DNA of 64,000 nucleotides from Gammaproteobacteria bacterium (GCA_018069465.1 JAGPUW010000004.1:62001-126000); one strand, 5' to 3'; numbered from the stretch's first letter, positions 39,911 to 50,245 are shown. Numbers and translations are program-made. The notes: generated by a model not told the origin, from the sequence alone.

Positions 39911-42334
39911 ATGAAACACCTTGCAACTTTGATGCTTCGCCTCACCTACCTGCTGCTCATTCCAGCACTGGGCGGCGCCTTAGTCGTCACTACCAGCTTG
40001 TACCTCTACCTTAGTCCGAAGTTACCATCAGTGGAAACCCTCAAAACCGTTAAACTTCAAACCCCTTTGAGAGTTTATTCACAAGATATGAAACTTATTG
40101 GCGAGTTTGGCGAAAAACGCCGAACGCCGATTAGCTTCGACGCAATTCCACCTCAATTTGTTAATGCTGTTCTATCAGCTGAAGATGACGGCTTCTATTC
40201 TCACATTGGTGTCGATTTTAAAGGTTTGGCCCGCGCAGCTCTGGAACTAGTTACCACTGGCCACATACAGACAGGTGGCAGCACCATCACCATGCAATTG
40301 GCGAGAAACTTTTTCCTCTCCCGAGAGCAGAGTTTCATTCGTAAATTCAACGAAATACTGCTGGCGCTGCGCATCGAAGATGAGTTGGAAAAAGATGAAA
40401 TACTCGCGCTTTACGCCAACAAAATTTATCTGGGCAATCGCTCCTATGGTGTAGAGGCGGCTGCCATGACCTATTACGGCAAGTCAATCAGCGAACTATC
40501 CCTGGCCCAAATGGCAATGATTGCCGGGCTGCCCAAGGCACCCTCAAGGTTTAATCCCATTATCAATCCGGAGCGTGCGCTGACGCGACGAAACTGGATA
40601 CTCGGGCGTATGTATAAATTGGGACATATTGACCGAACAGCGCTCGAGACAGCTAGAAGCCACACTATTACAGCTCAATACCATGGTTCACTAAAAGATT
40701 ACGACGCCCCTTATGTCGCCGAAATTGCGCGGCAAACGGCGGTCGATTTACTGGGGGCCGAGGCCTATACCTCTGGCTATTCAGTGTTGACAACGATTGA
40801 CAGTACGCTACAAAGCTATGCCGACCGGGCCCTCGTCAACGGTCTACTGAGCTATGACTGGCGCCACGGCTACCGGGGCCCCGAAGCTAATTTCGCCAAC
40901 CCCGAACAATGGCCGGTCGCCTTACAAAACACTCTCCCCGGGCAGAGACTGGAACCCGCCATCGTTACCCACGTTGACGCCAGCAGCATCGCCCTGCAGA
41001 CCCGCAATAACGCCAGCATTACCCTGAGCACTGAAAACGCCTTGCAGGGTCTAAGAAGCTATATTTCAGAAAATAAACGCAGTGCGCCCATTAAGGATCT
41101 TGGCACAGTGTTTTCCATCGGCGACCTCATTCGTATCAACAAAGCGGCCAACGGCGAGTGGCAGCTGACTCAAATCCCCGATGCCCAGGCCGCCCTGGTC
41201 TCGCTCAACCCCGAGACGGGTGCAATACAAGCAATGTCGGGAGGGCTTAACTTTTATCAAAGCCCTTTTAATCGGGTGACCCAGGCGCAGCGACAGCCGG
41301 GGTCGAATTTCAAACCCTTCATTTACTCCGCTGCCTTAGAAAAAGGCATGACACCCGCCAGTATTATTAACGATGCCCCCCTCACCTTTAACGATGAGAA
41401 TATTGAAACCCAGTGGCGACCGGTTAATAGTGGCGGCAAATTTTATGGCCCGACACGACTGCGCCAGGCACTTTATTTATCCCGCAATCTAGTCTCTATT
41501 CGCGTCTTGCAATCGACCGGTATCACCTACGCCATCAACACAGCGTCCAAATTTGGCTTTAACCCGAAACAACTTCCCCACGACTTATCCCTTGCGCTGG
41601 GCAGCCACGCCGTCACCCCACTGGCCATTGCCAGCGGTTATGCGACCTTTGCCAACGGCGGTTACAAAATAGAGCCCTACCTCATTGAACGCATTGCAAG
41701 CAGTGAGGGAGAAAATGCTTTTCAGGCGCGCCACCCCGTCGTGTGTCGCGACAACTGCGCTGCCAAAAGCGACATTGAAGACAGCCCTGACGATCCCAGC
41801 AAGCCCCCACCCCTCGCAGCAGCACAGCCTGCGCACCCCTCAGCAGAACGAATACTGGAACCACGCATCGCCTACCTGGTTGACTCCATGCTTAAAGATG
41901 TCGTCAAAAGGGGCACCGCGACGAAAGCGCGGGCAATGAAACGCAGTGATATCGCTGGCAAAACTGGCACCACCAATGGCCCGAGGGACGCCTGGTTTTC
42001 CGGCTACAACCCCGACCTCGTCACGACCACCTGGCTCGGTTTTGACGACAACCGCAAGCTCGGCCGGCGAGAGTTTGGTGGCTCGGCCGCCCTGCCCATC
42101 TGGATGGACTATATGAGCAAGGCGCTGGCAAATCGTCCCCAACGCTATCACCCCCAGCCAGCGGGTCTGGTCTCGGTGCGCATCGACCCGACAACCGGAC
42201 TACGGATTTCACCCAGCGAGAAAAATGGTATTTTTGAGCTTTTCCGAGAAGAAAACCTTCCGGCCTATGGCGACACCAGCAACCCTGATCAGGTTTTCGA
42301 AAGTGACAACTCACTACCGGAAGATATTTTTTAG
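39911..42334 (+). CDS. mrcA: Penicillin-binding protein 1A (bifunctional transglycosylase/transpeptidase)
   Basis: 807 residues. One N-terminal membrane anchor (LLLIPALGGALVVTTSLYLYL), the GT51 transglycosylase domain with catalytic E91 in AEDDGFYSHIG and TGGSTITMQLARN, the OB-like insert, and a transpeptidase domain with S465-x2-K468, S524-R-N526 and K684-T-G. It polymerises and cross-links peptidoglycan in the periplasm. The first ATG after the -10 box is used, although its ribosome site is weak. Divergent from pilM, as in pseudomonads, where it is called ponA. Confidence 0.96.
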   Translation: MKHLATLMLRLTYLLLIPALGGALVVTTSLYLYLSPKLPSVETLKTVKLQTPLRVYSQDMKLIGEFGEKRRTPISFDAIPPQFVNAVLSAEDDGFYSHIGVDFKGLARAALELVTTGHIQTGGSTITMQLARNFFLSREQSFIRKFNEILLALRIEDELEKDEILALYANKIYLGNRSYGVEAAAMTYYGKSISELSLAQMAMIAGLPKAPSRFNPIINPERALTRRNWILGRMYKLGHIDRTALETARSHTITAQYHGSLKDYDAPYVAEIARQTAVDLLGAEAYTSGYSVLTTIDSTLQSYADRALVNGLLSYDWRHGYRGPEANFANPEQWPVALQNTLPGQRLEPAIVTHVDASSIALQTRNNASITLSTENALQGLRSYISENKRSAPIKDLGTVFSIGDLIRINKAANGEWQLTQIPDAQAALVSLNPETGAIQAMSGGLNFYQSPFNRVTQAQRQPGSNFKPFIYSAALEKGMTPASIINDAPLTFNDENIETQWRPVNSGGKFYGPTRLRQALYLSRNLVSIRVLQSTGITYAINTASKFGFNPKQLPHDLSLALGSHAVTPLAIASGYATFANGGYKIEPYLIERIASSEGENAFQARHPVVCRDNCAAKSDIEDSPDDPSKPPPLAAAQPAHPSAERILEPRIAYLVDSMLKDVVKRGTATKARAMKRSDIAGKTGTTNGPRDAWFSGYNPDLVTTTWLGFDDNRKLGRREFGGSAALPIWMDYMSKALANRPQRYHPQPAGLVSVRIDPTTGLRISPSEKNGIFELFREENLPAYGDTSNPDQVFESDNSLPEDIF

Positions 42335-42353
42335 ATCGCTTTTTAAGGCCGCG

Positions 42354-43208
42354 CTAGCGCTCTACCTCGAGCCCCGACAACAAGTCTCGCCAGGGAAAAG
42401 CGGTATCGCCCAGCACATAAAAATAGGGGTTGAGCAGCTCATCTTTCTGGTTGTAGCGCAGCGGCTCCAGATCAAAATTTAGAACCTCCCCACCCGCCGC
42501 TTCCACAACCGCCTGCGCCGCAGCCGTATCCCACTCCATGGTCGGCGCCAGTCGCGGATAAATATCGGCACTGCCCTCGGCGACGAGACAAAGCTTCAGT
42601 GAGCTACCCATATTGCAGGTGTCGGTTTTACCCAGATCTTGCGCCAGCCGCGCCAGTAAATCATCGACTGCTCCCGCCCCATGACTACGGCTTGCCACCA
42701 CCGTCACCGGCTTATCGGCCGCACCGCGCCCGCCCATTGTGCGCACTGCAATTGCTTGCCCTGGCTGATCACCCTCAAGTTTATAGGCACCCGTACCGCT
42801 CAAGCCGGTGTATGTGACGCCACTAACCGGCACATGTACCACGCCCAAAACGGGCACGTGATGCTCTACCAGCGCCACATTCACAGTGAATTCGCCACTG
42901 CGCTTGATAAATTCCTTAGTGCCGTCGAGGGGATCGATAATCCAGTAACGCTGCCATTGGCTGCGCTCAGAAAAAGGCGGTGCTGCCGCCTCTTCGCTCA
43001 GTACCGGCACGCCCTCGAGTAAACCCTCCAAACCAGCGACCAATATGTGGTGAGCTGCCAAATCCGCAGCTGTCAGTGGCGACTCATCTGACTTCACCTC
43101 AATACCCAGATCACTGCGGGCATAAACCTCCAGAATAGCCTCACCGGCACGACGGCAGAGTCCCACGACTTCATCCATTATTTCTTTGTTCACAACGACT
43201 CTATCCAC
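42354..43208 (-). CDS. cysQ: 3'(2'),5'-bisphosphate nucleotidase
   Basis: About 284 residues of the inositol-monophosphatase-like family. Metal site motifs DESPLTAADL, SEEAA and WIIDPLDGTKEF are intact, plus EWDTAAAQAVVEAAGG at the C-terminus. It hydrolyses PAP to AMP and clears a by-product of sulfate assimilation. The start is uncertain: GTG at 43208 has AAGGG 7 nt upstream, whereas the ATG at 43223 abuts the same site and an internal ATG at 43178 has none. The gene is convergent with mrcA and lies 42 nt after nudE. Confidence 0.94.
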   Translation of the reverse strand: MDRVVVNKEIMDEVVGLCRRAGEAILEVYARSDLGIEVKSDESPLTAADLAAHHILVAGLEGLLEGVPVLSEEAAAPPFSERSQWQRYWIIDPLDGTKEFIKRSGEFTVNVALVEHHVPVLGVVHVPVSGVTYTGLSGTGAYKLEGDQPGQAIAVRTMGGRGAADKPVTVVASRSHGAGAVDDLLARLAQDLGKTDTCNMGSSLKLCLVAEGSADIYPRLAPTMEWDTAAAQAVVEAAGGEVLNFDLEPLRYNQKDELLNPYFYVLGDTAFPWRDLLSGLEVER

Positions 43209-43250
43209 ACTCTTTCCCTTCATCCCTTAACTGTTAAAAAAATCACCCAC

Positions 43251-43805
43251 TTATTGAATAGGTGACGACTGTAAATAATCGCGTGCCATATATAAGGCTG
43301 TTATCGAAATACCGTCACTGACATCAGCTCGCGCCACCAGCTCAGCCAGATTGTCGAGGGGCCAGTGCATCGTCGCCAGGGGCTCTGGCTCATCACCCGG
43401 CAGTGACTCTTCGTAAAGATCCCAGGCTACGAGAACATCGATACTTCGCTCCATATAAGAAGGGGTCAAATGAATACTCTTCAAAAAGCGCAGCTCGCGA
43501 GCACCCACACCGGCCTCTTCTTTTAACTCTCGATTGCCCGCCTCAAGATTGCCCTCCCCCGGATCAATCGAACCCTTGGGCAAACCCCACTGATAAGCAT
43601 TGATGCCGGCACTGTACTCCTGCACCAAAATAACCTCGCCCTGCGCCGTCACCGGCACCACAGCCACGGCGCCATAACCCGACGAAGCCAGCCTTTCGTA
43701 GGTGCGCTCCACGCCATTGGAAAAGCGTAGGTCTAGCTGTTCAACCTGGAACAGACGGGTGCGGGCAATACGCTGTCGCTTCAAAATCAGAGGATTAGTC
43801 GGCAT
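43251..43805 (-). CDS. nudE: ADP compounds hydrolase NudE
   Basis: 184 residues with a perfect Nudix box GSIDPGEGNLEAGNRELKEE followed by AGV. The NudE-specific flanks FSNGVERTYERL, LTPSYMERSIDVLVAWDLY and SLPGDEPEPL match the E. coli enzyme. It hydrolyses ADP-ribose, NADH and diadenosine polyphosphates. ATG at 43805 has AAAGG 7 nt upstream. The TTG two codons earlier is disfavoured. It probably forms a small operon with cysQ and is divergent from yrfG, as in many gammaproteobacteria. Confidence 0.95.
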   Translation of the reverse strand: MPTNPLILKRQRIARTRLFQVEQLDLRFSNGVERTYERLASSGYGAVAVVPVTAQGEVILVQEYSAGINAYQWGLPKGSIDPGEGNLEAGNRELKEEAGVGARELRFLKSIHLTPSYMERSIDVLVAWDLYEESLPGDEPEPLATMHWPLDNLAELVARADVSDGISITALYMARDYLQSSPIQ

Positions 43806-43830
43806 ACTCAAGCCTTTCGTTTTAACGTGT

Positions 43831-43854
43831 CGTTTCGTTTCGATTCGATTCGAT
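43831..43854. repeat. Short tandem CGTTT/CGATT repeat in a divergent promoter region
   Basis: Two CGTTT units are followed by two CGATT units and a partial third. It lies between the divergent nudE and yrfG starts, where repeat-length change could alter promoter or leader spacing. No function is evident. Confidence 0.5.
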
Positions 43855-43882
43855 AGTTTTTACTTCAGAGGTATTATCGACC

Positions 43883-44539
43883 ATGCTCGACTGGAACACC
43901 ATTGACACCGTACTGCTCGATATGGACGGTACCCTGCTCGACCTGCATTTTGATAATTTCTTCTGGCAACATCACTTGCCCGCTCGCTATGCCGAGCTCC
44001 ACAAGATCGAGCCCGAGGCCGCCCTCGACAAACTGTACCGGCGCTTTGAAGAAAAACGCAGCTCCATCGAGTGGTACTGCACGGACTTTTGGTCGGCAGA
44101 GCTCGGCCTCGACATCCCCGCACTGAAAAAAGAGGTTCAGCACCTAATCGCCGAGCGCCCCCATGTGCGGCAGTTCTTAAGCGCTCTGGGCAGCACTCAC
44201 CGCCAGCGCATCTTAATCACCAACGCCCATCGCGATAGCCTCAACCTGAAACTAGACATTACCGGCATCGACGACCTGCTCGACACCCTGATTTCATCCC
44301 ATGATTACAGCGTCCCAAAAGAGTCACCCATTTTTTGGGAAAGGCTCAGTCAACAAATCCATTTTGACCCCAAGCGCACCCTGTTTATTGACGACACCGA
44401 GGATATGTTGAGCGCCGCCGAGGATTTTGGCATCGCCCACCTATTGTGTATCAGCCAGCCCGACAGCAAAGTCACAGCGCGCAGCGACCTTAAATACCCA
44501 GCCGTTCAACATTTTTCTGAGCTCCTGCCCCTCGGCTAA
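43883..44539 (+). CDS. yrfG: GMP/IMP nucleotidase (HAD family)
   Basis: 218 residues. HAD motif I LLDMDGTLLDL (D12, D14), motif II ITNAH, motif III lysine region PKESPIFW and motif IV FIDDTEDML are in order. The FDNFFWQHHLP and SSIEWYCTDFW cap segments match YrfG, a purine nucleotidase acting on GMP and IMP. A GAGG site stands ~11 nt before the ATG. Next gene downstream is hslR, an order shared with E. coli (yrfG-hslR-hslO). Confidence 0.93.
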   Translation: MLDWNTIDTVLLDMDGTLLDLHFDNFFWQHHLPARYAELHKIEPEAALDKLYRRFEEKRSSIEWYCTDFWSAELGLDIPALKKEVQHLIAERPHVRQFLSALGSTHRQRILITNAHRDSLNLKLDITGIDDLLDTLISSHDYSVPKESPIFWERLSQQIHFDPKRTLFIDDTEDMLSAAEDFGIAHLLCISQPDSKVTARSDLKYPAVQHFSELLPLG

Positions 44540-44572
44540 CGAGCCTCTAACGCGCAACGACTGACACAAAGA

Positions 44573-44971
44573 ATGACTGCCATGGAAAAAGTTCGCATTG
44601 ATAAATGGTTATGGGCCGCCCGGTTTTTCAAAACTCGGGCTCTGTCTAAAGCGGCTATCGAGGGCGGCAAAGTGCACGTGGGCGGACAGCGCGTAAAAGC
44701 GAGCAAAGAATTAACCGCCGGCACCGAACTCACCATTCGCCAGGGCTGGGACGAAAAGCAGATACGGGTCGATGCCCTGAGTGATAAACGCAGGGGCGCA
44801 CCCGAGGCCGCAGCGCTATACACCGAAACAGAGCAAAGCATCCTGGCCAGAGAACAGCTGGCCGCCGAGCGCAAGGCGGCGAGCAGCAGCCACTACCCCC
44901 CCGATCAGCGACCCAACAAAAAACAGCGCCGCCAAATTCATCGCTTTCAGCGCGAGCAAGAGCTCGACTAA
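44573..44971 (+). CDS. hslR: Heat shock protein 15 (ribosome-associated, S4 domain)
   Basis: 132 residues with an N-terminal S4 RNA-binding domain (VRIDKWLWAARFFKTRALS, GGKVHVGGQRVKAS) and a basic C-terminal tail. Hsp15 rescues stalled 50S subunits carrying nascent chains. Either the ATG at 44573 or the one three codons later could be the start. The conserved part begins at MEKVRIDKW. It lies between yrfG and hslO. Confidence 0.94.
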   Translation: MTAMEKVRIDKWLWAARFFKTRALSKAAIEGGKVHVGGQRVKASKELTAGTELTIRQGWDEKQIRVDALSDKRRGAPEAAALYTETEQSILAREQLAAERKAASSSHYPPDQRPNKKQRRQIHRFQREQELD

Positions 44972-45082
44972 ACACAGCATCCGATCAAGCGTCTGGACAA
45001 AATCGAGCATCTTTCGTACATTGCCGCCTCGCTGAGCAGTCAGCCACTTTCTAGTCCCACCAACAAACCCACCGGTAAAGTC

Positions 45083-45991
45083 ATGTCCCAACCCGACAAT
45101 GATCTGCTACAGAGATTCCTCTTTGAACAGAGCGATGTACGCGGCGAAATCGTCTCCCTGCAAGACAGCTATCAGGCGGTGCTTGCGAATCACAAAAAAT
45201 CAAACCAGCGGCTGCCCGCAGCCATCGACACCTTGCTCGGCGAATTTCTCAGCGCCGCCGCCCTGTTGAGCGCGACACTCAAGTTCGATGGCATTATTAC
45301 CCTGCAGGCAAAACCAAAAGATACCGGCGCCCTCGACGTCATCATGGCTGACTGCACGCGCCACAATAATCTTCGCGCTGTTGCTCGCTACGACGCCAGC
45401 AAAGCCCCAACCGACGAACACAGCTGTGACTTTCGCTCACTGTTCGACGGCGGCTATTTGGTCATCACCATCGACCCCGCAAAAGGTGAGCGCTACCAAA
45501 GTGTCGTACGCATCGAGCACGACTCACTGAGTGACTGCCTGAACACCTACTTCCAGCAATCGGAACAACTGCCCACCCGCATTTGGCTGGCCGCCGATGG
45601 ACACAGGGCATCGGGTTTACTGTTACAGGCCCTGCCCGTGCAGCTACAGAGCCTCGAACAACGCAGCGAACTTTGGCAACATTTATGCCTGCTGGCCGAC
45701 ACACTGAAAGCCGACGAGCAAGTCGCACTCAGCCATCACCAGCAATTACATCGCCTCTTCCATCAAGAGACACTGCAGTTTTTTGAACCCACCGCCCTGC
45801 AGTTTTCCTGCACTTGCTCGCGAGTCCGCACCGCCAGCATGTTGATCAGCCTGGGAGAAGCGGAGATAACAGCCATTCTCGAAGAGCAGGCCAGCATCGA
45901 GGTGGCCTGCGAATTCTGCCATTACGTCTACCAATTCAGCCCCGAGCAAGCGGCGCAACTGTTTATCAACGAAGTGCCGACCTTGCATTAA
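45083..45991 (+). CDS. hslO: Redox-regulated chaperone Hsp33
   Basis: 302 residues. The C-terminal redox switch holds C243-x-C245 (CTCS) and C276-x2-C279 (CEFC), the four zinc ligands that form disulfides under oxidative heat stress. Upstream FLSAAALLSATLKFDG and the linker region match the family. It is a cytosolic holdase. The ribosome site is weak (GGTAAAG). It is preceded by a 111-nt gap after hslR with nothing visible in it. Confidence 0.95.
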   Translation: MSQPDNDLLQRFLFEQSDVRGEIVSLQDSYQAVLANHKKSNQRLPAAIDTLLGEFLSAAALLSATLKFDGIITLQAKPKDTGALDVIMADCTRHNNLRAVARYDASKAPTDEHSCDFRSLFDGGYLVITIDPAKGERYQSVVRIEHDSLSDCLNTYFQQSEQLPTRIWLAADGHRASGLLLQALPVQLQSLEQRSELWQHLCLLADTLKADEQVALSHHQQLHRLFHQETLQFFEPTALQFSCTCSRVRTASMLISLGEAEITAILEEQASIEVACEFCHYVYQFSPEQAAQLFINEVPTLH

Positions 45992-46111
45992 GGCCCGCGT
46001 TTTTTCCCTTCGCCACGCGATACTTTTCTGGCATAATTGGCGCCCTTTTTTGGCATGACCCGGATAGCGGATAGTGCGCCATCCCTTGAACCGTTCACAG
46101 GATTGAAACTA

Positions 46112-47677
46112 ATGACCGACTTTGATAATTCCGCGGCAATCATCTACACCGACCTGAGTTCTGCGGAACTGATCGAACAATCCCTTCAACGTAAAGAAGG
46201 CGTGCTCACCCACACTGGCGCACTGCGCACAGAGACGGGGCAGCACACTGGCCGCTCACCTGCCGACCGCTTTATTGTCGAAGAGCCGAGCACCAGTGAC
46301 GGCATCAACTGGGGACCGGTTAACCGCCCCTTTCCCCAGGACAAGTTTGACGCCCTGTGGGATCGCGTCGAGTCTTATATCGCCGGTGTCGATCGCTTCG
46401 TTTCCTATCTACACATTGGCCAGGATAGAGAACACTACATCCCCGCCAAAGTCACCACCGAGACTGCCTGGCACAATCTGTTCGCCAGAAACATGTTTAT
46501 CCGCACCGAGCAATACAACCCGGCAAGCAAAGAGGGCTGGCAAATTCTCCACGCCGCCAATTTTGTTTGCGAGCCCGAGCGCGATGGCACGACCAGCAGC
46601 GGTGTCGTTATCATCAACTTCGCACAGCGCAAAGTGCTACTCGCCGGTATGAAGTACGCCGGTGAAATGAAGAAGAGCATGTTCTCTGTACAGAACTTTC
46701 TGCTACCCGAAAAAGACGTTATGCCCATGCACTGCGCGGCCAACGTCGGCGAAGATGGTAGTGTGGCCCTGTTCTTTGGTTTGTCCGGCACGGGTAAAAC
46801 CACTCTCTCCGCCGATCCCTTGCGCTACCTGATTGGCGACGACGAGCACGGCTGGAGTAAAGGCGCCGTATTCAACCTCGAGGGCGGCTGTTACGCCAAG
46901 ACTATCGATCTCAGCCAGAAGAATGAGCCGGTGATCTGGGATGCCATTCGCTTTGGCGCCATCATCGAGAACGTGGTGCTCAATGAGCAGCGCGAGCCCG
47001 ATTACTGCGATACCTCCCTGACCGAAAACGGCCGTTGCAGCTACCCCATAGAGCACGTGGAAATGCGCTCCGAGAAAAACCGCGCCGGTGAACCCAAGCA
47101 TATTATGTTCCTCACTTGCGACGTGACTGGCGTTTTACCACCGGTATCAATCTTGTCGAAAGAAGCGGCGGCCTATCACTTTCTCAGCGGCTACACCGCT
47201 CGCGTTGGCTCCACCGAGCTGGGTGGCGAGTCGGGTATCAACCCCACTTTCTCAGCCTGCTTCGGCGCACCTTTCATGCCGCGCCCCGCTGGTGTTTACG
47301 CCGAACTGCTGATGAAGCGTATCGAAGATTTTGACAGCCGCGTCTATCTGGTTAACACCGGCTGGACAGGTGGTGCAGGAGGCTCTAGCGGTACTGGCGC
47401 TCGCTTCCCTATTCCGGTCACTCGCGCCATCATCACCGCCATTCAAAATGGCAAGCTGGATAACGTCGAGACCGCAACCTTACCGCTGCTGAATCTCGAG
47501 TTCCCCGTTACCATACCTGGCGTTGAGCAAAGCTACCTCAACCCCCGCGAAGCCTGGGAAGACAAAGCCGCCTACGATGAGCAAGCAGCCAAGCTCGCCG
47601 GTCTGTTCGTCGAAAACTTCAAAACCTTCGACGTGTCCGATGACATCAATAATGCCGGACCGAGCTTAGACGCGTAA
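46112..47677 (+). CDS. pckA: Phosphoenolpyruvate carboxykinase (ATP)
   Basis: 521 residues. [12 protein letters not shown] near residue 43, the kinase-1a P-loop [11 protein letters not shown] (223-233), LIGDDEHGW, the metal-binding [10 protein letters not shown] and the adenine-site [16 protein letters not shown] are all intact. It converts oxaloacetate to PEP, the first committed gluconeogenic step, in keeping with growth on organic acids. ATG at 46112 (AGGA 9 nt upstream) gives the conserved N-terminus. The 25-codon frame extension is unlikely. A strong terminator follows. Confidence 0.96.
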   Translation: MTDFDNSAAIIYTDLSSAELIEQSLQRKEGVLTHTGALRTETGQHTGRSPADRFIVEEPSTSDGINWGPVNRPFPQDKFDALWDRVESYIAGVDRFVSYLHIGQDREHYIPAKVTTETAWHNLFARNMFIRTEQYNPASKEGWQILHAANFVCEPERDGTTSSGVVIINFAQRKVLLAGMKYAGEMKKSMFSVQNFLLPEKDVMPMHCAANVGEDGSVALFFGLSGTGKTTLSADPLRYLIGDDEHGWSKGAVFNLEGGCYAKTIDLSQKNEPVIWDAIRFGAIIENVVLNEQREPDYCDTSLTENGRCSYPIEHVEMRSEKNRAGEPKHIMFLTCDVTGVLPPVSILSKEAAAYHFLSGYTARVGSTELGGESGINPTFSACFGAPFMPRPAGVYAELLMKRIEDFDSRVYLVNTGWTGGAGGSSGTGARFPIPVTRAIITAIQNGKLDNVETATLPLLNLEFPVTIPGVEQSYLNPREAWEDKAAYDEQAAKLAGLFVENFKTFDVSDDINNAGPSLDA

Positions 47678-47714
47678 CAAGGACGGCCGCTTTATTCTGT
47701 AAGGCGTAAATCCA

Positions 47715-47755
47715 AGGCATAAAAAAAGCACCGACGAGGTGCTTTTTTTATGCCT
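47715..47755. terminator. Bidirectional rho-independent terminator
   Basis: An 18-bp perfect inverted repeat beginning AGGCATAAAAAAAGCACC (47715-47732) and closing at 47755, loop GACGA. It separates the convergent pckA and hemY genes and gives U7 in both directions. Confidence 0.9.
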
Positions 47756-47779
47756 GCTCATATCATCGAAACAAAGTGA

Positions 47780-49009
47780 TCACGCCACGGCTACGGCCGG
47801 AACCTCAGCCTTTGTCACGGCCAACAGGCCCTCGCGATACAGCTGCAAACTTTTGTCGTGTTCACCGAGACGACCCAACACCTCAGCCAGTTCGGCATAA
47901 ATTTCAGAGCGGTTCTCAAGCCTCAATGCCGCCTCTAAATAGTCGCGAGCCTTGCCCCACAGCTCACTGCGCTGGCACAGGCGAGCCAGCGTCAACAGCA
48001 GATCGGGATTGTCGGGTTGCTCCTTGAGCCAGGCCTCAGCCGTTTTTAACTGGGCGCTCGTGAGTTCGCCACCCAGCTGACCATAAGCCCGTAGCAGGCC
48101 TTTATCCCAGCTGTTCTTGATGGCTTTGCGCAGCTCTTTTTCGGCCAGTGCAGCCTCGCCAAGCTGGCTCAGCAACTCTGCGTGACTAGTAATAACGGAA
48201 GGCGCTAAACGCACATTTTTTGCCGTTCGCCCCCACAGATCGGCCAGGGCCTGTTTGTTTTTAGCCATGTCCGGGTCAAGGTTTTTGGCAAGATTGCCCA
48301 ATTGTTCGGCACGCACCAGAATCTCGAGCTGGCGCAGACCGTCGGCGTCCATCACCTTGTTAGCGCGTAGATCTGCCAGCAGTTTCTCCAACTGATCCCA
48401 CTGCTGTAAATGCCTGTAACTTTTTTCCAGTAAACCGAGGATGTAGGGGTGCTTGGGATGGCGCCCGTGTAGGCTTTGTAAAATCGGTAGGGCCTCGGCA
48501 TAGCCCCCACTGCCAACCAGCAACCGCACGCGGGTCAAAGCGACGGCCAACTCGTTGCGCGTATCCGCTTTTTCCGCCAGATCCAGCAGGCGATTGGCCT
48601 CCTGTTCGTTACCCAGCTCCGCCGCCGCACTGGCGGCACCAAGATAATTAATCAAACCCAGCTCGGAGTTAGCGGCAGATTTTGATAGCTGCTGACAGGC
48701 CGATGCCCAACGGCCCTCTGCCAGGTCAAGCAAACCACGATAGGTTAAGCGGCTATTTTTCTGTTGTTTTTTCGCTTGCCAGTTACTCGTCAAGTGTAAG
48801 CCGGGCATAACCAGGGCTCGCAGCAAACTGAACAGCAGTCGCAAGACAAGCCACAGCGCCAGGGCTGCGACAACACCTGTCCACAGGGTAAATTGCACGG
48901 CTGTAGCACCCACGGAAAGTAATACAAAACCCGGGTATTGCCCGATCAACCAATACAAAAAACTGCCCGTAAAAGCGGCTAGAATCAGGAACACGATGGC
49001 GATTCTCAC
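47780..49009 (-). CDS. hemY: Haem biosynthesis-associated TPR protein HemY
   Basis: 409 residues. Two N-terminal transmembrane helices (IVFLILAAFTGSFLYWLIG; TLWTGVVAALALWLVLRLL), the HemY_N region with LTYRGLLDLAEGRW, and then a long TPR-like helical repeat region. Despite the name this is not protoporphyrinogen oxidase. It is an inner-membrane protein of unclear function that follows hemX in gammaproteobacteria. It begins 5 nt after hemX ends. Confidence 0.92.
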   Translation of the reverse strand: MRIAIVFLILAAFTGSFLYWLIGQYPGFVLLSVGATAVQFTLWTGVVAALALWLVLRLLFSLLRALVMPGLHLTSNWQAKKQQKNSRLTYRGLLDLAEGRWASACQQLSKSAANSELGLINYLGAASAAAELGNEQEANRLLDLAEKADTRNELAVALTRVRLLVGSGGYAEALPILQSLHGRHPKHPYILGLLEKSYRHLQQWDQLEKLLADLRANKVMDADGLRQLEILVRAEQLGNLAKNLDPDMAKNKQALADLWGRTAKNVRLAPSVITSHAELLSQLGEAALAEKELRKAIKNSWDKGLLRAYGQLGGELTSAQLKTAEAWLKEQPDNPDLLLTLARLCQRSELWGKARDYLEAALRLENRSEIYAELAEVLGRLGEHDKSLQLYREGLLAVTKAEVPAVAVA

Positions 49010-49014
49010 AGTAA

Positions 49015-50139
49015 TCAGCCCTCCCCGTTGCCGCGACGATGCTCAGTCACCGCTCGATAATCGCGCAGCACATAAAGTGAGGCGCTAATATCGGGTAATT
49101 CCTGTTCCACGGCTTCGGCCTGCAATTCTTTTAACTGCTCGATAAGGCCGCGGGTATCGTCATTGAGGGCAAAATACCGAGTGATGTCATTTTCAGCCCG
49201 AACCAGACTGGCCCGATAAATACCGCCTTCCTCGCGCAACACCGCTTGCTGAGCATTGCCAAGGGTGATCAATAAGCTATGGCGCAGCTGGGTTTCCCGA
49301 TCGATAGACATTAGCGGCGCCAATGGTTGTTCGAGTGAGCGCACATGAAAATGGCGGTCGACAAAACCCTGTGTCGCTTTGCGCATATTTTGCCAAAGGT
49401 ATTGATACCAGACTTGCTCGACGACAACAGCGGCCTCTTCAGCGGGGGCGGCCCCATCGACCACCTCAACACCCTCAAGGCCATGGACCGGTAGCGCGGG
49501 AAACGTCATCATCAAATCAGACAGCGTTGCGATACGGAGGAAAATACCCTCGCGATCGATAATCGTAGTGCGTCGCAGCTCGGCAATATTTTCAGACAGG
49601 GTTTTGCGCAGCGCGATCAGCCCTGGATCATCCAGCTTTGCCAGCACCTGGTCAGCGGATTCAAGTAAGGTTTGAGCGCCCTGAGGTCGACGTTCAACCA
49701 GTAGTCGCTGGTTGGCCAGGCGAATCAAAAAATCCGCTTCATCCAGTAAGAGCTTGCCTCGACCCGCATTACCCTTGCTCTCAAGTAAGGCCAACTGGCT
49801 CTGCTGTTCTTGTTGCAAGGCAGTCAGTTTTTGCTCAAAGCTGGCAACCAGCAGCCCCTGCTCTGCAGCTTTGCGCTCAATACTTTGCTGGAAAGTATCA
49901 AGTGAAGTACCTTTTTGAGCCACAGTGTTATCGAGGGCGTGAAGCTGCAGTAAAAATCCTTGACCAAACCAGACTACCCCCCCGACTCCAGCAACGAGGA
50001 CTAAAAGTAACAAAATGGCCAATAGGCGCCACCCTCTACCAGTAGCAGGTTTTTTAATCTTGCCTTGCGTTTTTGCCTCGGGGGTCGACCCAACTTCCAC
50101 TTTGTCTTGCGTGCTATCCACTTGTTTTTTGTTATTCAC
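49015..50139 (-). CDS. hemX: HemX, membrane protein of the hemCDXY cluster
   Basis: 374 residues. A charged cytoplasmic N-terminus, one transmembrane helix (LLAILLLLVLVAGVGGVVW), then a coiled-coil periplasmic part (LLESKGNAGRGKLLLDEADFLIRLANQRL is the conserved region, residues ~120-150). The family is sometimes labelled uroporphyrinogen-III C-methyltransferase, but no methyltransferase motifs are visible here. Function is unproven. It lies 106 nt after hemD and nearly abuts hemY. Confidence 0.92.
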   Translation of the reverse strand: MNNKKQVDSTQDKVEVGSTPEAKTQGKIKKPATGRGWRLLAILLLLVLVAGVGGVVWFGQGFLLQLHALDNTVAQKGTSLDTFQQSIERKAAEQGLLVASFEQKLTALQQEQQSQLALLESKGNAGRGKLLLDEADFLIRLANQRLLVERRPQGAQTLLESADQVLAKLDDPGLIALRKTLSENIAELRRTTIIDREGIFLRIATLSDLMMTFPALPVHGLEGVEVVDGAAPAEEAAVVVEQVWYQYLWQNMRKATQGFVDRHFHVRSLEQPLAPLMSIDRETQLRHSLLITLGNAQQAVLREEGGIYRASLVRAENDITRYFALNDDTRGLIEQLKELQAEAVEQELPDISASLYVLRDYRAVTEHRRGNGEG

Positions 50140-50245
50140 CCGTCATCCCGCTATTCAGAAAATATTGTTGTTAACCAGCCTCTAAGACTTAGGGAACCCC
50201 TGATCAACTCATGAACTCGCCCAGAGTTAATCAGAAGTTCCTTAG

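Noticed and set aside
47780-49009. HemY as protoporphyrinogen oxidase
   Set aside because: The protein has two membrane helices and TPR-like repeats and no FAD-binding motif, so it is the unrelated gammaproteobacterial HemY.
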